A DNA stretch of 34,794 nt from a virus, in IMG/VR virus record IMGVR_UViG_3300008107_000386, positions 1 through 34,794 of that record, one strand, 5' to 3'. A program made the translations under genes and the position numbers. The stretch's first letter is position 1. Each line of letters opens with the position of its first letter. A model generated the notes under the pieces. The model saw nothing but the letters and a program-made list of their open reading frames with translations. It was not told where the DNA came from and did not search any database. Shown piece by piece: positions 8,819 through 18,175 of the stretch.

Positions 8819-11800
8819 TTGGTTTCAGGTCCAGGTGAAATTAAATCTGTTAGACAGACTATAAACACAGATTCGAACGGACTTCCTTTACTTGAGGTTT
8901 ATGATATTGAAGAAGAAGGAAAAGTTATAGATGGTGATGGGACATTTTTAATGAATGTACCAATGAATTTGGATTATGTTTTTACAAATGAATTTGGACA
9001 ACAAGTTTTATCGGATGATCCATCGAAAGGAATCCCAACAAAAGGAAAATATCGATTCAAATTTAAATGGCAAAATGACCAAGGACTACAAGGTAATTTT
9101 CAAAGGGCAGATTTTTTAGTACCTAATGTCAAAGAATATGGTTGGACTGGTAATTCAGACCCTTTTAATCAAAATCCAACTACCTTTACTTACCCTCAAA
9201 TTCCAATTGGGTCAACTACAGGAACAACATACACTTCACCCTCAAGTGTTGGATTGTCAAACCCTGTAACAATTAACGTAGAATCTTATTCTATCTATAT
9301 TAACGGTGTTGTTTATACAGGAACTTTAAATTCAATCACATTAAATCAAAATGATACTTTGTTGATTGTTGCAACACCTGTAGACCCTACTCAAGCACAA
9401 GATATTAGTTTTACTGAATATCCATTACAATTATTTAAGTTGTTAAAATCATATGCTTTCAGCACTGATTGGGATGACTACGTTAATCCTCAAGAAGCTA
9501 TAGATTGTGAAGATACTTTCTACGAATTTAAATACAACAAAGTATACACTACCGCAATGTTTTTGGATAGATATAAAAACGGCGTAGGTAGGGCAAAACA
9601 TTTAGGTATTAAAGAAATTGATAATAGAACATGTAAATCTACTGTTAACACATTTCCTGTAAATGATATTATTAGAAACTTTGATTTTATATTTTTTGTG
9701 TTCAACATACTCATTAACATTTTAACATTCCCAATCTTAGTTTTATTATTTGTAGCGCATTTAATTGCACTACTTTGGCCAATTCTTAAATACCTATTAT
9801 TATTCTTAGGTCCTTTCATAATTGCTATGGGAGTACAGGCTGGTGTAGATTTGGCTTATTATATTGCTGAAACTTTTGCATTTACGCCACTTGGTGGACC
9901 TGTAGTTAATTTTGGTACTTATCTACAAATTATTGCAAAAGGAATATATGCGTTGGCATTAGTCGCTGCCGGTGTCGTATTCACAATTTTTTATACAAAA
10001 TTCTTTAAAGAAAGTTTAGATAATGGAAGAGTTTCTAACTTTCCAAGAATCGGTTTACCAATGATTGCATACCCTGATTGTACAAGCTGTGATTGTCAAT
10101 GTGGTAATGCGACAATTGAGGATGGTTTTGATGAGAATGATATACAACAAGAAATTCAAGACGCTCAGGATGATTTAGGTGATTCATCATCAGGTTTTGG
10201 TTATGATATAACTTTTGCAGAACCAAATACGGTTTTAGCACCTTTGAGTTCACCAATAACTTATGAATTCGATCACCCAAATTTACAGGTAAATCAAGAT
10301 GGTGATGATCCTTATGATTGTGGTGGTGCTAGTCCTATATTTAAATCATTACAAACTTTAATAGGTAATGACGATATAGTTCCTGATTTAGCTGTCAGAG
10401 CAGTCCTTGATTTCAAAAGACTTGCGTCAGGTTATGATGTTCTGTCATCAACGGATCCGAACGCTTATTATACTGAGTTTTATTTATTACATGCCCCACA
10501 ACCATTTTTATTTTCTGGAAAAGATAGTGCGGGTAGCGATGAAAGATTCTTTGGTTACCCAACATCAGTAACTTTACCTCAAAAATTGAACGACTTCAAC
10601 ACACGAGACAAATATTTCTATTCAAACACGTCAAGTGCTGCGGGTACAGGTGTGAATAGAATCAAAACTACCGTAAATCCCGGTTCGTTTCAGGACCCAA
10701 AATATACTGACTCACAATCTAGTAATAGATTGATCAACTTAACAGGTGCAACTACAAATCAGTTCAATAATACCGCAATCACTGGTACTACTCTTACAGG
10801 ACAAACTTCAGTAACCATAAATTACGCAAACCCAAGTAACCCAAACGCCTCTATTCCTGTTACAGTACCATTTATACAACCATCTATAAGCCAACTACCT
10901 GTCGCTGGTAATCCGACCGTAGAACAATCTTATTTACAATACGCCACAGACGTAGAATATTTTCAGTTAATAACTGGTATTACAGTTTCTGATTTTGAAA
11001 CTAACTCGGGTTATAATGGAGGTAATTCAGGTTATTTTCCAAGCTCATATTTATTTCACAACATAACATATAGAATATCATCATGTGGGGCTCCTTATAG
11101 TTTATCTCAACAAGGTTCTATTTCAGATGTTTTAAGATTTGCAACTAATTATCAAAATTATGAAGTTTGTATATTTGTTAGGGGGGTAGATCCATTCTCA
11201 GCACCACAAACTATTAAGTACGACTTGTCTAAAATTTTTGGTAATACAAATTATGGTACGGTTACAGTTGAAGGTAGTTATTATTTAAATCAACCAATAC
11301 AAGCTCTACCAACTGGTTTGAAACCAACAAGTCATAATACAACAACAAACTCAAATACAACTTTATATTTTCCTTCATTTACGTTTACACCCGACCAAAC
11401 TCAATTTACCGCATTTACCTCAAACCTACCTTATTTCTATTCAAGTATAGATGATACTATTTCCTCTTCTTACATTCCAGCTCCTATTTGGTCAACAAAT
11501 AGTACACAAACCTCGGGTGGTTTAACAACACTATCTTCTGTAAGATCTGTACCTCTGAGTCAAACTTCTTATATGGTGGGTGGATCATATTTAGCTTGGT
11601 GGGATACAACATTAAGTAATCAACCGTTTATGACTACAGATAACAACCCCCCTTGTAATCAAGATTGTCAAAAAACACAATATTTTAATACAAATAATGG
11701 ATCTTTCGTGACAGCACCAAACAATGGTAACCTAACTGCTCTATATTCACCGGCTTACTATAGATACATTGGGTCAGGATCATTATCAGGACCTATTCAA

Positions 11801-13468
11801 TTCAATTTGGCAAACTACAATCGAATAGTTATGAGGAGTGATAGATTACCTACATCCACTGGCATACAAAATGGTGCTAATTTAAGAACAGGATACCTTT
11901 TACACCAAAATGATAATTTTTCAATTTATACATTAACAGGTGTTTTGGAACCACCAACAATAAACACAGGTGGGGACTTACCTAATGGTGATGGTCTTGA
12001 TAGTGACTCAATAACATCAGGATTAACAAGTTCTTTAACATGTGAGGGCATGGTTCCTTTGGAATGTTACTCAGGATCAGGTTCAAATGTTGGCATAATA
12101 CCCTCAAATCAATGCTCGATTCCAACTAACAGAATGATAAATGGTTGTTATTGTTTATTAAACAGGCGTTATGTTAAAGAGTATGGAGCGGATGTCAGAC
12201 TATTTTTAGAGTGGAAAGTAAGGTTTACAATGAACTTTGCCGCTTGTAGAGGAGTATTTGCACAAGTTTTCCAAAACAATTGGATCAATGGAGTTCTTTA
12301 TATGTATAGTTTCAATAAAAGAACAACATTCGGATTAGACCCAACAAACCCTACCTACAACTACTGCGACGATGTTATTATATTCAATGATTTAACTAAT
12401 AATTTCTTTTATAGATCATCACCATGGAATGAACAACAACAAAAATTTATTGGTAAACAATCCCCCGCTCCTCCTAATATACCCGCACAATTTTTAGTAT
12501 TTCCTGGTTTAGGTTATAATGTTAGACAAATACAATTCCCAACTACAATTGTTGATATGGGACCGAGAGATAGTTTTATCAACGAAATATGTTGTTCTGG
12601 TGTTGACGGATTTGGTTCATATTTTGCTGATCAATTAAAGGCAACTTCTTATCAAGACAATTCTGACATTATACAACTTGGATTCTTATCAAGAATATTG
12701 AATGAGGGTGTAAGACAAAGAATTATACCAATAGGACAAGGTCAAAACAATACTGAAGGTAAAGGAATTGAACAATTTTTTAATAGCGATAGAGGTGGTT
12801 ATAGAATTGACGGAGATTGGGCTCAAATGTTATCGATAAATTCCGAATGGAAAGTATTACCTTTTATTACTGAAAACGTGCCGAGTAATAGTTATATCTA
12901 TTTTGGTGACAATTTGAATGGTCTATCTTCTGGTGTACCTTCGGATGAAATAAAACCTATCTTAGGTTTATTTTTTACCGCAAATACTCCCGAAATTAGA
13001 TATCGAAAAATAATGTCACCTGGAATTGAAACTTATAACTTCAATCCGTTAATTGAAGAGAAATTTGGATATGGTAAATCACAAGTTGTTCCTCACTATA
13101 AATGGTGGATAAAAACACCTACAACCTACGTTGGAACACCAAACATTTTTGGATCTGAAGATAATAATTGGTACACACAAACATATTCTTCAGGTTTCTT
13201 TCAGAAAAAATATCAAGATTTAGATTTTACAACTTTGGGTGAGAAGTATATGACAACACAAACAAAATATGGATACATAGCTAGCTTTAATTTAACTGGA
13301 GGTACAATGCCAATTACACCATTGACTAATATACTACAAGGAGACCCTAGCACAAATTCAAGTAATGCTGTTGTTGTAGGTGCACCATACCACTTCTATT
13401 TTGGTTTGAATAATGGAAAAACTGCGATAGATAGATTTTATAAACTTTATGTAGCAACTCAAGATTAA
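8819..13468 (+). CDS. Main part of a giant baseplate/tail protein with membrane-like segments
   Basis: The frame has 1,549 codons from TTG 8819 but is open further upstream (through 8759), so this TTG is probably not a real start; the true start is likely ATG 8113. It opens with a conserved-looking stretch (GPGEIKSVRQTI, MNLDYVFTNEFG, GIPTKGKYRFKFKW). At about residues 288-400 a long hydrophobic region could form three or more membrane helices, followed by a Cys cluster (CTSCDCQCG, about 422-430) and an acidic segment. The rest is Asn/Thr/Ser-rich beta-type sequence typical of virion proteins, with a Cys-bearing region near 1090-1120. It lies between gp6-like and other structural genes. Membrane segments are unusual in a baseplate protein and suggest contact with the envelope during infection; this is inference. 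Confidence 0.75.
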   Translation: MVSGPGEIKSVRQTINTDSNGLPLLEVYDIEEEGKVIDGDGTFLMNVPMNLDYVFTNEFGQQVLSDDPSKGIPTKGKYRFKFKWQNDQGLQGNFQRADFLVPNVKEYGWTGNSDPFNQNPTTFTYPQIPIGSTTGTTYTSPSSVGLSNPVTINVESYSIYINGVVYTGTLNSITLNQNDTLLIVATPVDPTQAQDISFTEYPLQLFKLLKSYAFSTDWDDYVNPQEAIDCEDTFYEFKYNKVYTTAMFLDRYKNGVGRAKHLGIKEIDNRTCKSTVNTFPVNDIIRNFDFIFFVFNILINILTFPILVLLFVAHLIALLWPILKYLLLFLGPFIIAMGVQAGVDLAYYIAETFAFTPLGGPVVNFGTYLQIIAKGIYALALVAAGVVFTIFYTKFFKESLDNGRVSNFPRIGLPMIAYPDCTSCDCQCGNATIEDGFDENDIQQEIQDAQDDLGDSSSGFGYDITFAEPNTVLAPLSSPITYEFDHPNLQVNQDGDDPYDCGGASPIFKSLQTLIGNDDIVPDLAVRAVLDFKRLASGYDVLSSTDPNAYYTEFYLLHAPQPFLFSGKDSAGSDERFFGYPTSVTLPQKLNDFNTRDKYFYSNTSSAAGTGVNRIKTTVNPGSFQDPKYTDSQSSNRLINLTGATTNQFNNTAITGTTLTGQTSVTINYANPSNPNASIPVTVPFIQPSISQLPVAGNPTVEQSYLQYATDVEYFQLITGITVSDFETNSGYNGGNSGYFPSSYLFHNITYRISSCGAPYSLSQQGSISDVLRFATNYQNYEVCIFVRGVDPFSAPQTIKYDLSKIFGNTNYGTVTVEGSYYLNQPIQALPTGLKPTSHNTTTNSNTTLYFPSFTFTPDQTQFTAFTSNLPYFYSSIDDTISSSYIPAPIWSTNSTQTSGGLTTLSSVRSVPLSQTSYMVGGSYLAWWDTTLSNQPFMTTDNNPPCNQDCQKTQYFNTNNGSFVTAPNNGNLTALYSPAYYRYIGSGSLSGPIQFNLANYNRIVMRSDRLPTSTGIQNGANLRTGYLLHQNDNFSIYTLTGVLEPPTINTGGDLPNGDGLDSDSITSGLTSSLTCEGMVPLECYSGSGSNVGIIPSNQCSIPTNRMINGCYCLLNRRYVKEYGADVRLFLEWKVRFTMNFAACRGVFAQVFQNNWINGVLYMYSFNKRTTFGLDPTNPTYNYCDDVIIFNDLTNNFFYRSSPWNEQQQKFIGKQSPAPPNIPAQFLVFPGLGYNVRQIQFPTTIVDMGPRDSFINEICCSGVDGFGSYFADQLKATSYQDNSDIIQLGFLSRILNEGVRQRIIPIGQGQNNTEGKGIEQFFNSDRGGYRIDGDWAQMLSINSEWKVLPFITENVPSNSYIYFGDNLNGLSSGVPSDEIKPILGLFFTANTPEIRYRKIMSPGIETYNFNPLIEEKFGYGKSQVVPHYKWWIKTPTTYVGTPNIFGSEDNNWYTQTYSSGFFQKKYQDLDFTTLGEKYMTTQTKYGYIASFNLTGGTMPITPLTNILQGDPSTNSSNAVVVGAPYHFYFGLNNGKTAIDRFYKLYVATQD

Positions 13469-13469
13469 G

Positions 13470-15269
13470 ATGACAGTTGATCCATCATATAGAATAATAC
13501 TATCCACAGAAAGATTTAAATCAGCTCCGAGAACTGATCAAGCAATCAATGTGCCGTTCGCTCAATCAATGAAAGAAATTATTGAGTTTGACCGATCTAT
13601 TGATTTGAATTTAGTTGATGTATTTGATCAAGAAAGACAAACATGTACAATTTTCAGACCTGTAACTAAGTTTACAATTCTTTTTGAAAACGCCTTTACT
13701 GGATCAACAGTTTATGAACCTTTTAGGGATAATTTGTATTACACTAACCCAATCAATAATGCGTCTTCATACTACCCTTCAGGTAATGTACCATCTGTAC
13801 CACCATTACCTACAGATCAAACTATTCCTTGGGAAGGGTTTCCACAATATCCTGAATTTGATTTCATAAGAACTGATAAAGATGTTGTTGGATACACTTA
13901 TCCACCAAATAACCATTTGAATTTTAAAAACGTTAGTGCCTCAACTTATAATTGGTCTCATTATATTAGTTATGCTTATGGTAATGTTTATAACAAAACT
14001 CTTTTTACGGTTGAACCTGACAGTAATATAAATTGGACTTGGGTTGCATCAGACGGAATTCCTTTTTACATTGTTGAAGGTAGCGATAAATTACTAACTA
14101 ATATAACATTCAAATGCCCCGTTGAACATGGTTTGACAGTTGGAGAATTTGTTTATATGTCAATTAACTACAATGGTAATCAGATGTTTCAGGTCTCAAG
14201 TTTAGGAGATCCTGCTTATGGATCAAATCTTTACATTTTTAACTTAAGAAATGTTGGTTATACAGGTAGTACTTTTGTTACCAACACCCAAGGAACATTT
14301 AAAAGAGTTATAAACGCTGCTAATTCTGCTGATACAATAAGTGAATATTACATTAGAAAACATAAAATAATGACTACACCTGATTGTACAGTATTATCTA
14401 ACGCAGGATTTGAGAGGAACATCTATGGGGACAAAACAAAATGTGAAATAAAATCTTTAACACCCAATCAGAAACAAAGAACATCAGTTAAAGAAGGATC
14501 AAGATCTTACACTTTAGCGTTCAATTGCGATATTGATATTGAAGGATTGAAAGACAACCAAGGCAGACCATTGACAGAATTATTTTTTACCTCAATTTGG
14601 AGAGGATATTTTGGTTGGACAAGAAATTTGAAACAAGGTTGGTACTTCAACACCTATTTAGAAAATAAAAAACCTCAAACATGGTGGGACAACAGCAATG
14701 TTAATTCAAACGTTACAATACCACAATATTCTTACAACTCATTATTGAATAAAGGTCCTTTTTTTTATAATTCATTTTTAACCTCAGGTGATACTATTGA
14801 CGGTGATTTTTGTGAATGGAATGACTACAATCAATTTGAGAGAGTAATTTCAATTTACCAACATAAAATAAAATATAATGAAAATTGGTTTAGGTTAGAC
14901 AACCCATTACCAACATCTAATCAACCTGGTTATTTTTACAGACCACATAACCCGATTCAAATAGGTGCATTTTCTGAATATATTGAAGAAGGGAGTTCAA
15001 CAAACGTTGTCGGAATACCTGACTATGCTTACTACTCAACATTATCGGCTCTATTTAGGTGGAGAGATAAATACCCTTATGGTTATGTTGATACAGACGG
15101 TGTTGGTGTTGATTTTCCATATTTAAATAATGCTCACTATCCTTTTATAGATACTATTTTTAGAATTACACCTGAAGATTATAATATCCCAAGTGATTAT
15201 GCATCATTAGGATCGGTTCCTGCGAACATAACTACAATATCTGACCCTGTTGCCGATGAATGCGAGTAA
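13470..15269 (+). CDS. Tail/baseplate structural protein of unknown function
   Basis: I do not recognise this 599-residue protein. It starts 1 nt after the preceding stop, so it belongs to the same transcription unit. The sequence is rich in Tyr, Trp, Asn and Pro with few charged runs, typical of beta-structured virion proteins. An N-terminal segment (ILSTERFKSAPRTDQAINVPF) could be a docking region. Features such as WSHYISYAYGNVYNKTLFTV and LTELFFTSIWRGYFGWTR are conserved-looking but not known to me. There is no signal peptide or membrane segment. Position suggests a wedge or peripheral baseplate component. The stop overlaps the next gene by 14 nt. Confidence 0.7.
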   Translation: MTVDPSYRIILSTERFKSAPRTDQAINVPFAQSMKEIIEFDRSIDLNLVDVFDQERQTCTIFRPVTKFTILFENAFTGSTVYEPFRDNLYYTNPINNASSYYPSGNVPSVPPLPTDQTIPWEGFPQYPEFDFIRTDKDVVGYTYPPNNHLNFKNVSASTYNWSHYISYAYGNVYNKTLFTVEPDSNINWTWVASDGIPFYIVEGSDKLLTNITFKCPVEHGLTVGEFVYMSINYNGNQMFQVSSLGDPAYGSNLYIFNLRNVGYTGSTFVTNTQGTFKRVINAANSADTISEYYIRKHKIMTTPDCTVLSNAGFERNIYGDKTKCEIKSLTPNQKQRTSVKEGSRSYTLAFNCDIDIEGLKDNQGRPLTELFFTSIWRGYFGWTRNLKQGWYFNTYLENKKPQTWWDNSNVNSNVTIPQYSYNSLLNKGPFFYNSFLTSGDTIDGDFCEWNDYNQFERVISIYQHKIKYNENWFRLDNPLPTSNQPGYFYRPHNPIQIGAFSEYIEEGSSTNVVGIPDYAYYSTLSALFRWRDKYPYGYVDTDGVGVDFPYLNNAHYPFIDTIFRITPEDYNIPSDYASLGSVPANITTISDPVADECE

Positions 15270-16065
15270 GATTAAAATATTAAAAACAGATCTTGATCAA
15301 TTTGTAAATGTCCCTGTGAACATGCAGTGGGATTTTTTAGGTAGAGATGACAGTATTTCGGAATATGAAACAGATGTTCTTAGAAGAGTTATTGGTTTAC
15401 CTATTGATTTTGAAATTGCAAAATTTGATCATAACGTATTTCCAAATATGGATTCGGCAATCAACTACGAATTTTATTTTTATGATGATTTACAACCAAT
15501 AACCGCAAATACAATTCCTCTAACTGCATGGACGGTTTCATATTTAAATAATGGATTTAGTGCTGAGGAAGTCTATTATTACGCAAAACCGTTTACTAAA
15601 TCATTCTTCAAGCTTGACTTGTATGATACTACCGAAGAAAGAACACAACAAATATATTTGTCCATAATATTACCTGTACAACAAGGACAAACTCAAACAG
15701 TAAGTTTATCACCAATTACTCCACCGGTTGAAATTAAAAAACCAAAAATGAACTTAGATTATATTGGTGATAAAGAAGGATTTGCAATTTATTGGTTAAG
15801 ATATAGAGATTTTATCGATATAGATACTTTCTTCATGACCGCCAAATTTTTTGATGCAAGATTAGGAGTGTTCAAACAAATGACAAATACGGTACAAACC
15901 TCAATAACTCCAAATAAATTTAATTTTAATAATGCGGATTATTTCTACTATAGAGTAGATTTAAATTATAATGACAAAACATACGAAGTGTTTTCAATAC
16001 CAACAAATCAAAGAATTGGGGATACAGTAACACCGATAAAGTTTTTTGAATATGTGAACCCATAA
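15256..16065 (+). CDS. Tail/baseplate structural protein of unknown function
   Basis: I chose ATG 15256 (MNASKIKILKTDLDQFVNV, 269 residues) over the TTG two codons upstream at 15250. Either start overlaps the previous gene's 3' end. The protein has an opening segment of the form LKTDLDQFVNVPVNMQWDFL, then mixed beta-type sequence and a Tyr-rich C-terminus (NADYFYYRVDLNYNDKTYEV). No known motif, signal peptide or membrane helix is visible. The stop overlaps the next start by 1 nt (TAATGG), a tight junction that suggests coupled translation and perhaps a fixed ratio with the following protein. Function is unknown beyond the virion context. Confidence 0.7.
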   Translation: MNASKIKILKTDLDQFVNVPVNMQWDFLGRDDSISEYETDVLRRVIGLPIDFEIAKFDHNVFPNMDSAINYEFYFYDDLQPITANTIPLTAWTVSYLNNGFSAEEVYYYAKPFTKSFFKLDLYDTTEERTQQIYLSIILPVQQGQTQTVSLSPITPPVEIKKPKMNLDYIGDKEGFAIYWLRYRDFIDIDTFFMTAKFFDARLGVFKQMTNTVQTSITPNKFNFNNADYFYYRVDLNYNDKTYEVFSIPTNQRIGDTVTPIKFFEYVNP

Positions 16066-17240
16066 TGGAATTACAGGAATATAAATTCATAGTTTCACCT
16101 GAAAATATAAAAAGTGATATTATTTTCGTAACCTACACAGGAGATACTGATATTACGACAATTATAGATCCTTGTTGTCTTACGGCGTCTACTTTTAGTG
16201 CGACTACAACAGGAACTACTGGTGTGTATCTTCCAATGGATTATCTTTTATCAGGGAATACTGGTGGAACATCTTTTCTAACGGGTTTATCTGTCAACAT
16301 TATGATTACCGAATCGGCTGTTGATATTGGTTGGTATACACCAACCGACGGTTTAATTTTACAGGCAGACGTTTTGAATAACTTCATTGTAACCGCGAAT
16401 ACTTTGAATCCCTACACATTTACATTTTATAATACTTCGGATTTAGAACTAATAAAATTCTTACAACTTGTAACGTATACTTTAGATTGGGGAGATGGTT
16501 CACCACAACAACCTGTTTTAGGTATTACACCAATAACACACATTTATCCAACAGCACCAAACAATTATACAGTCACGTTAATCGCAAATTCTCCTTGGGG
16601 AATCTCAAAAGTACAAAAAATAGTTAATGTTCCATATACAAATGCTGTTATATCTAACCCTCAAGGGTCTATAACTTTTTTTCCTGCGGGTGGGAATTGG
16701 ACAGGGTCTCCTATAAGTTATGATTATATTTTTACGGGAGATTCTAACACAAATATTAACGATTACTATTCCTATAACTACACATCGGTACCTTTTGTTG
16801 TTTCTGGTTATACACAATCAACATTAAATGATATCGCACAATTTGGACCAAAAATAAATTTAGCGGGAGGTAAATATAAATTAGGAATACAGGTTACAGG
16901 TACAACAGGTGCCATAGGGACCTATTGGGGAGTAGACCAAACAAACACATATTCTGCATATACTATAAATGGTATTAACTACTTTGATTATGAAGATTTT
17001 ACAATTTATGTTACAGATTCCTATGGTCTTGTACCTGGTGAAATTGTATTGAGTGCCATTACAAAAAATGAGGCTTTATTAAATGTCATTGACCAACCAG
17101 AAATTATAACTAATGTTTATATTGAACGAGGTAAGTATACACCATTAGAAAATGTAATGAGAATAGGAGAAGTCGATAATGTCGGGGACTTAGAAAAATA
17201 CGGATACAAATATTTCAATGTAGAAAAAGTATCAACATAA
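16065..17240 (+). CDS. Structural protein with a PKD-like beta domain
   Basis: The protein has 391 residues. A PKD-type domain is visible at about 135-190: LDWGDGSP (140-147), then HIYP (159-162) and YTVTL (168-172), the usual order in PKD domains, which are Ig-like adhesion or spacer modules. The N-terminal 100 residues are Thr/Gly-rich. The C-terminus (about 350-391) carries VYIERGKYTPLENVMRIGEV followed by DLEKYGYKYF, a pattern I associate with phage structural proteins, perhaps a docking segment. It starts in a TAATGG overlap with the previous gene. The leaderless-type motif TATTTAT follows its stop and probably serves the next gene. The likely role is a tail or baseplate surface component. 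Confidence 0.72.
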   Translation: MELQEYKFIVSPENIKSDIIFVTYTGDTDITTIIDPCCLTASTFSATTTGTTGVYLPMDYLLSGNTGGTSFLTGLSVNIMITESAVDIGWYTPTDGLILQADVLNNFIVTANTLNPYTFTFYNTSDLELIKFLQLVTYTLDWGDGSPQQPVLGITPITHIYPTAPNNYTVTLIANSPWGISKVQKIVNVPYTNAVISNPQGSITFFPAGGNWTGSPISYDYIFTGDSNTNINDYYSYNYTSVPFVVSGYTQSTLNDIAQFGPKINLAGGKYKLGIQVTGTTGAIGTYWGVDQTNTYSAYTINGINYFDYEDFTIYVTDSYGLVPGEIVLSAITKNEALLNVIDQPEIITNVYIERGKYTPLENVMRIGEVDNVGDLEKYGYKYFNVEKVST

Positions 17241-17241
17241 C

Positions 17242-17248
17242 TATTTAT
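17242..17248 (+). promoter_or_regulatory. Putative late promoter element (TATTTAT), 21-nt A-rich leader
   Basis: TATTTAT lies immediately after the stop at 17240, in the context AACTATTTATT, and 21 nt before ATG 17270. The intervening leader is almost all A. It shares the AACTATTTAT core with the element at 8089. Confidence 0.45.
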
Positions 17249-17269
17249 TAAAAAAAAGAAAAAAACAAA

Positions 17270-18175
17270 ATGGCAACAGGCAATTACGGAACAATAAGAC
17301 CATCAGATGTTAGTCCTGAAGACGTAGAAATCGTTATGGTTTATACCGAATCGAGGGACGACACGCAAAATTTTACACTTACAACTTTGAATGCTCAAGA
17401 CGTTCTTAGACCATATTTTAATAATGATGCTACAGGTGGTGATACTGTTGAGGTTTTAGGTGGTTTGTACAATTTGAAATTACCGGCAGATCAATTTAAT
17501 AAGTTAGGTATATACACTCTTATGATAAGACCTGCTCAAATTAGAACTTTAATAACTGATTGTGGTGTTTTATCCTCTCTACCAAATGTAAAAGGTATAG
17601 TCATTGACTTGAATAATGTACCAACACAATATAAAAATAAATTTGTTAATCAAGGATTGGTAGGATTTAGAGTTGAGTACTTAAATCCCGACGGAACAAA
17701 AATTCCTAACTTTTTTAGAATAATAACTTCCTCATTTTACTGTGAACCAGTCATTCAAAACTTAACAAACACAATTCAAAAATCTATCAGATATAGATAT
17801 GTAGAAGGAGCAACTAATTTATTGTTTTGTACGTTGTCACCATCATCATCCCCCACTAATAAACCAAGTGCCACTCCATATATAGGACAACCAAATCAAA
17901 ATATTATAATTACAAATACATTTTTTAATCCTATATCTACTGAAATTGAAATTGTTGATCAAGATATCTCAACCCTTGCAATTGCACTTTACGGTAATCA
18001 GACTAAGTCTATTGAAGATGGTATTTACACAATCTACGATTCGGATAACAACATTTACAAACAATACAACTTGTATGAAATCAAAGATCAGTTTAATACG
18101 TTACTTTATGAAGTTAGACAAGATCGTGGTGAGAATATTGATTTCTCTAAAGCTTTTAATAATATAACTGCTTAA
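17270..18175 (+). CDS. Virion structural protein of unknown function
   Basis: This 301-residue protein is not one I recognise. It begins ATGNYGTIRPSDVSPEDVEI and has mixed alpha/beta sequence to about 180. A short Ser/Pro/Thr-rich linker (LSPSSSPTNKPSATP, about 188-202) divides it from a C-terminal part ending ENIDFSKAFNNITA. The N-terminal part contains a regular hydrophobic pattern (GIYTLMIRPAQIRTLI) suggestive of a folded beta domain. It has an A-rich leader with no Shine-Dalgarno sequence and its stop overlaps the next start by 1 nt (TAATGG). The context points to a tail, neck or baseplate component. Confidence 0.7.
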   Translation: MATGNYGTIRPSDVSPEDVEIVMVYTESRDDTQNFTLTTLNAQDVLRPYFNNDATGGDTVEVLGGLYNLKLPADQFNKLGIYTLMIRPAQIRTLITDCGVLSSLPNVKGIVIDLNNVPTQYKNKFVNQGLVGFRVEYLNPDGTKIPNFFRIITSSFYCEPVIQNLTNTIQKSIRYRYVEGATNLLFCTLSPSSSPTNKPSATPYIGQPNQNIIITNTFFNPISTEIEIVDQDISTLAIALYGNQTKSIEDGIYTIYDSDNNIYKQYNLYEIKDQFNTLLYEVRQDRGENIDFSKAFNNITA

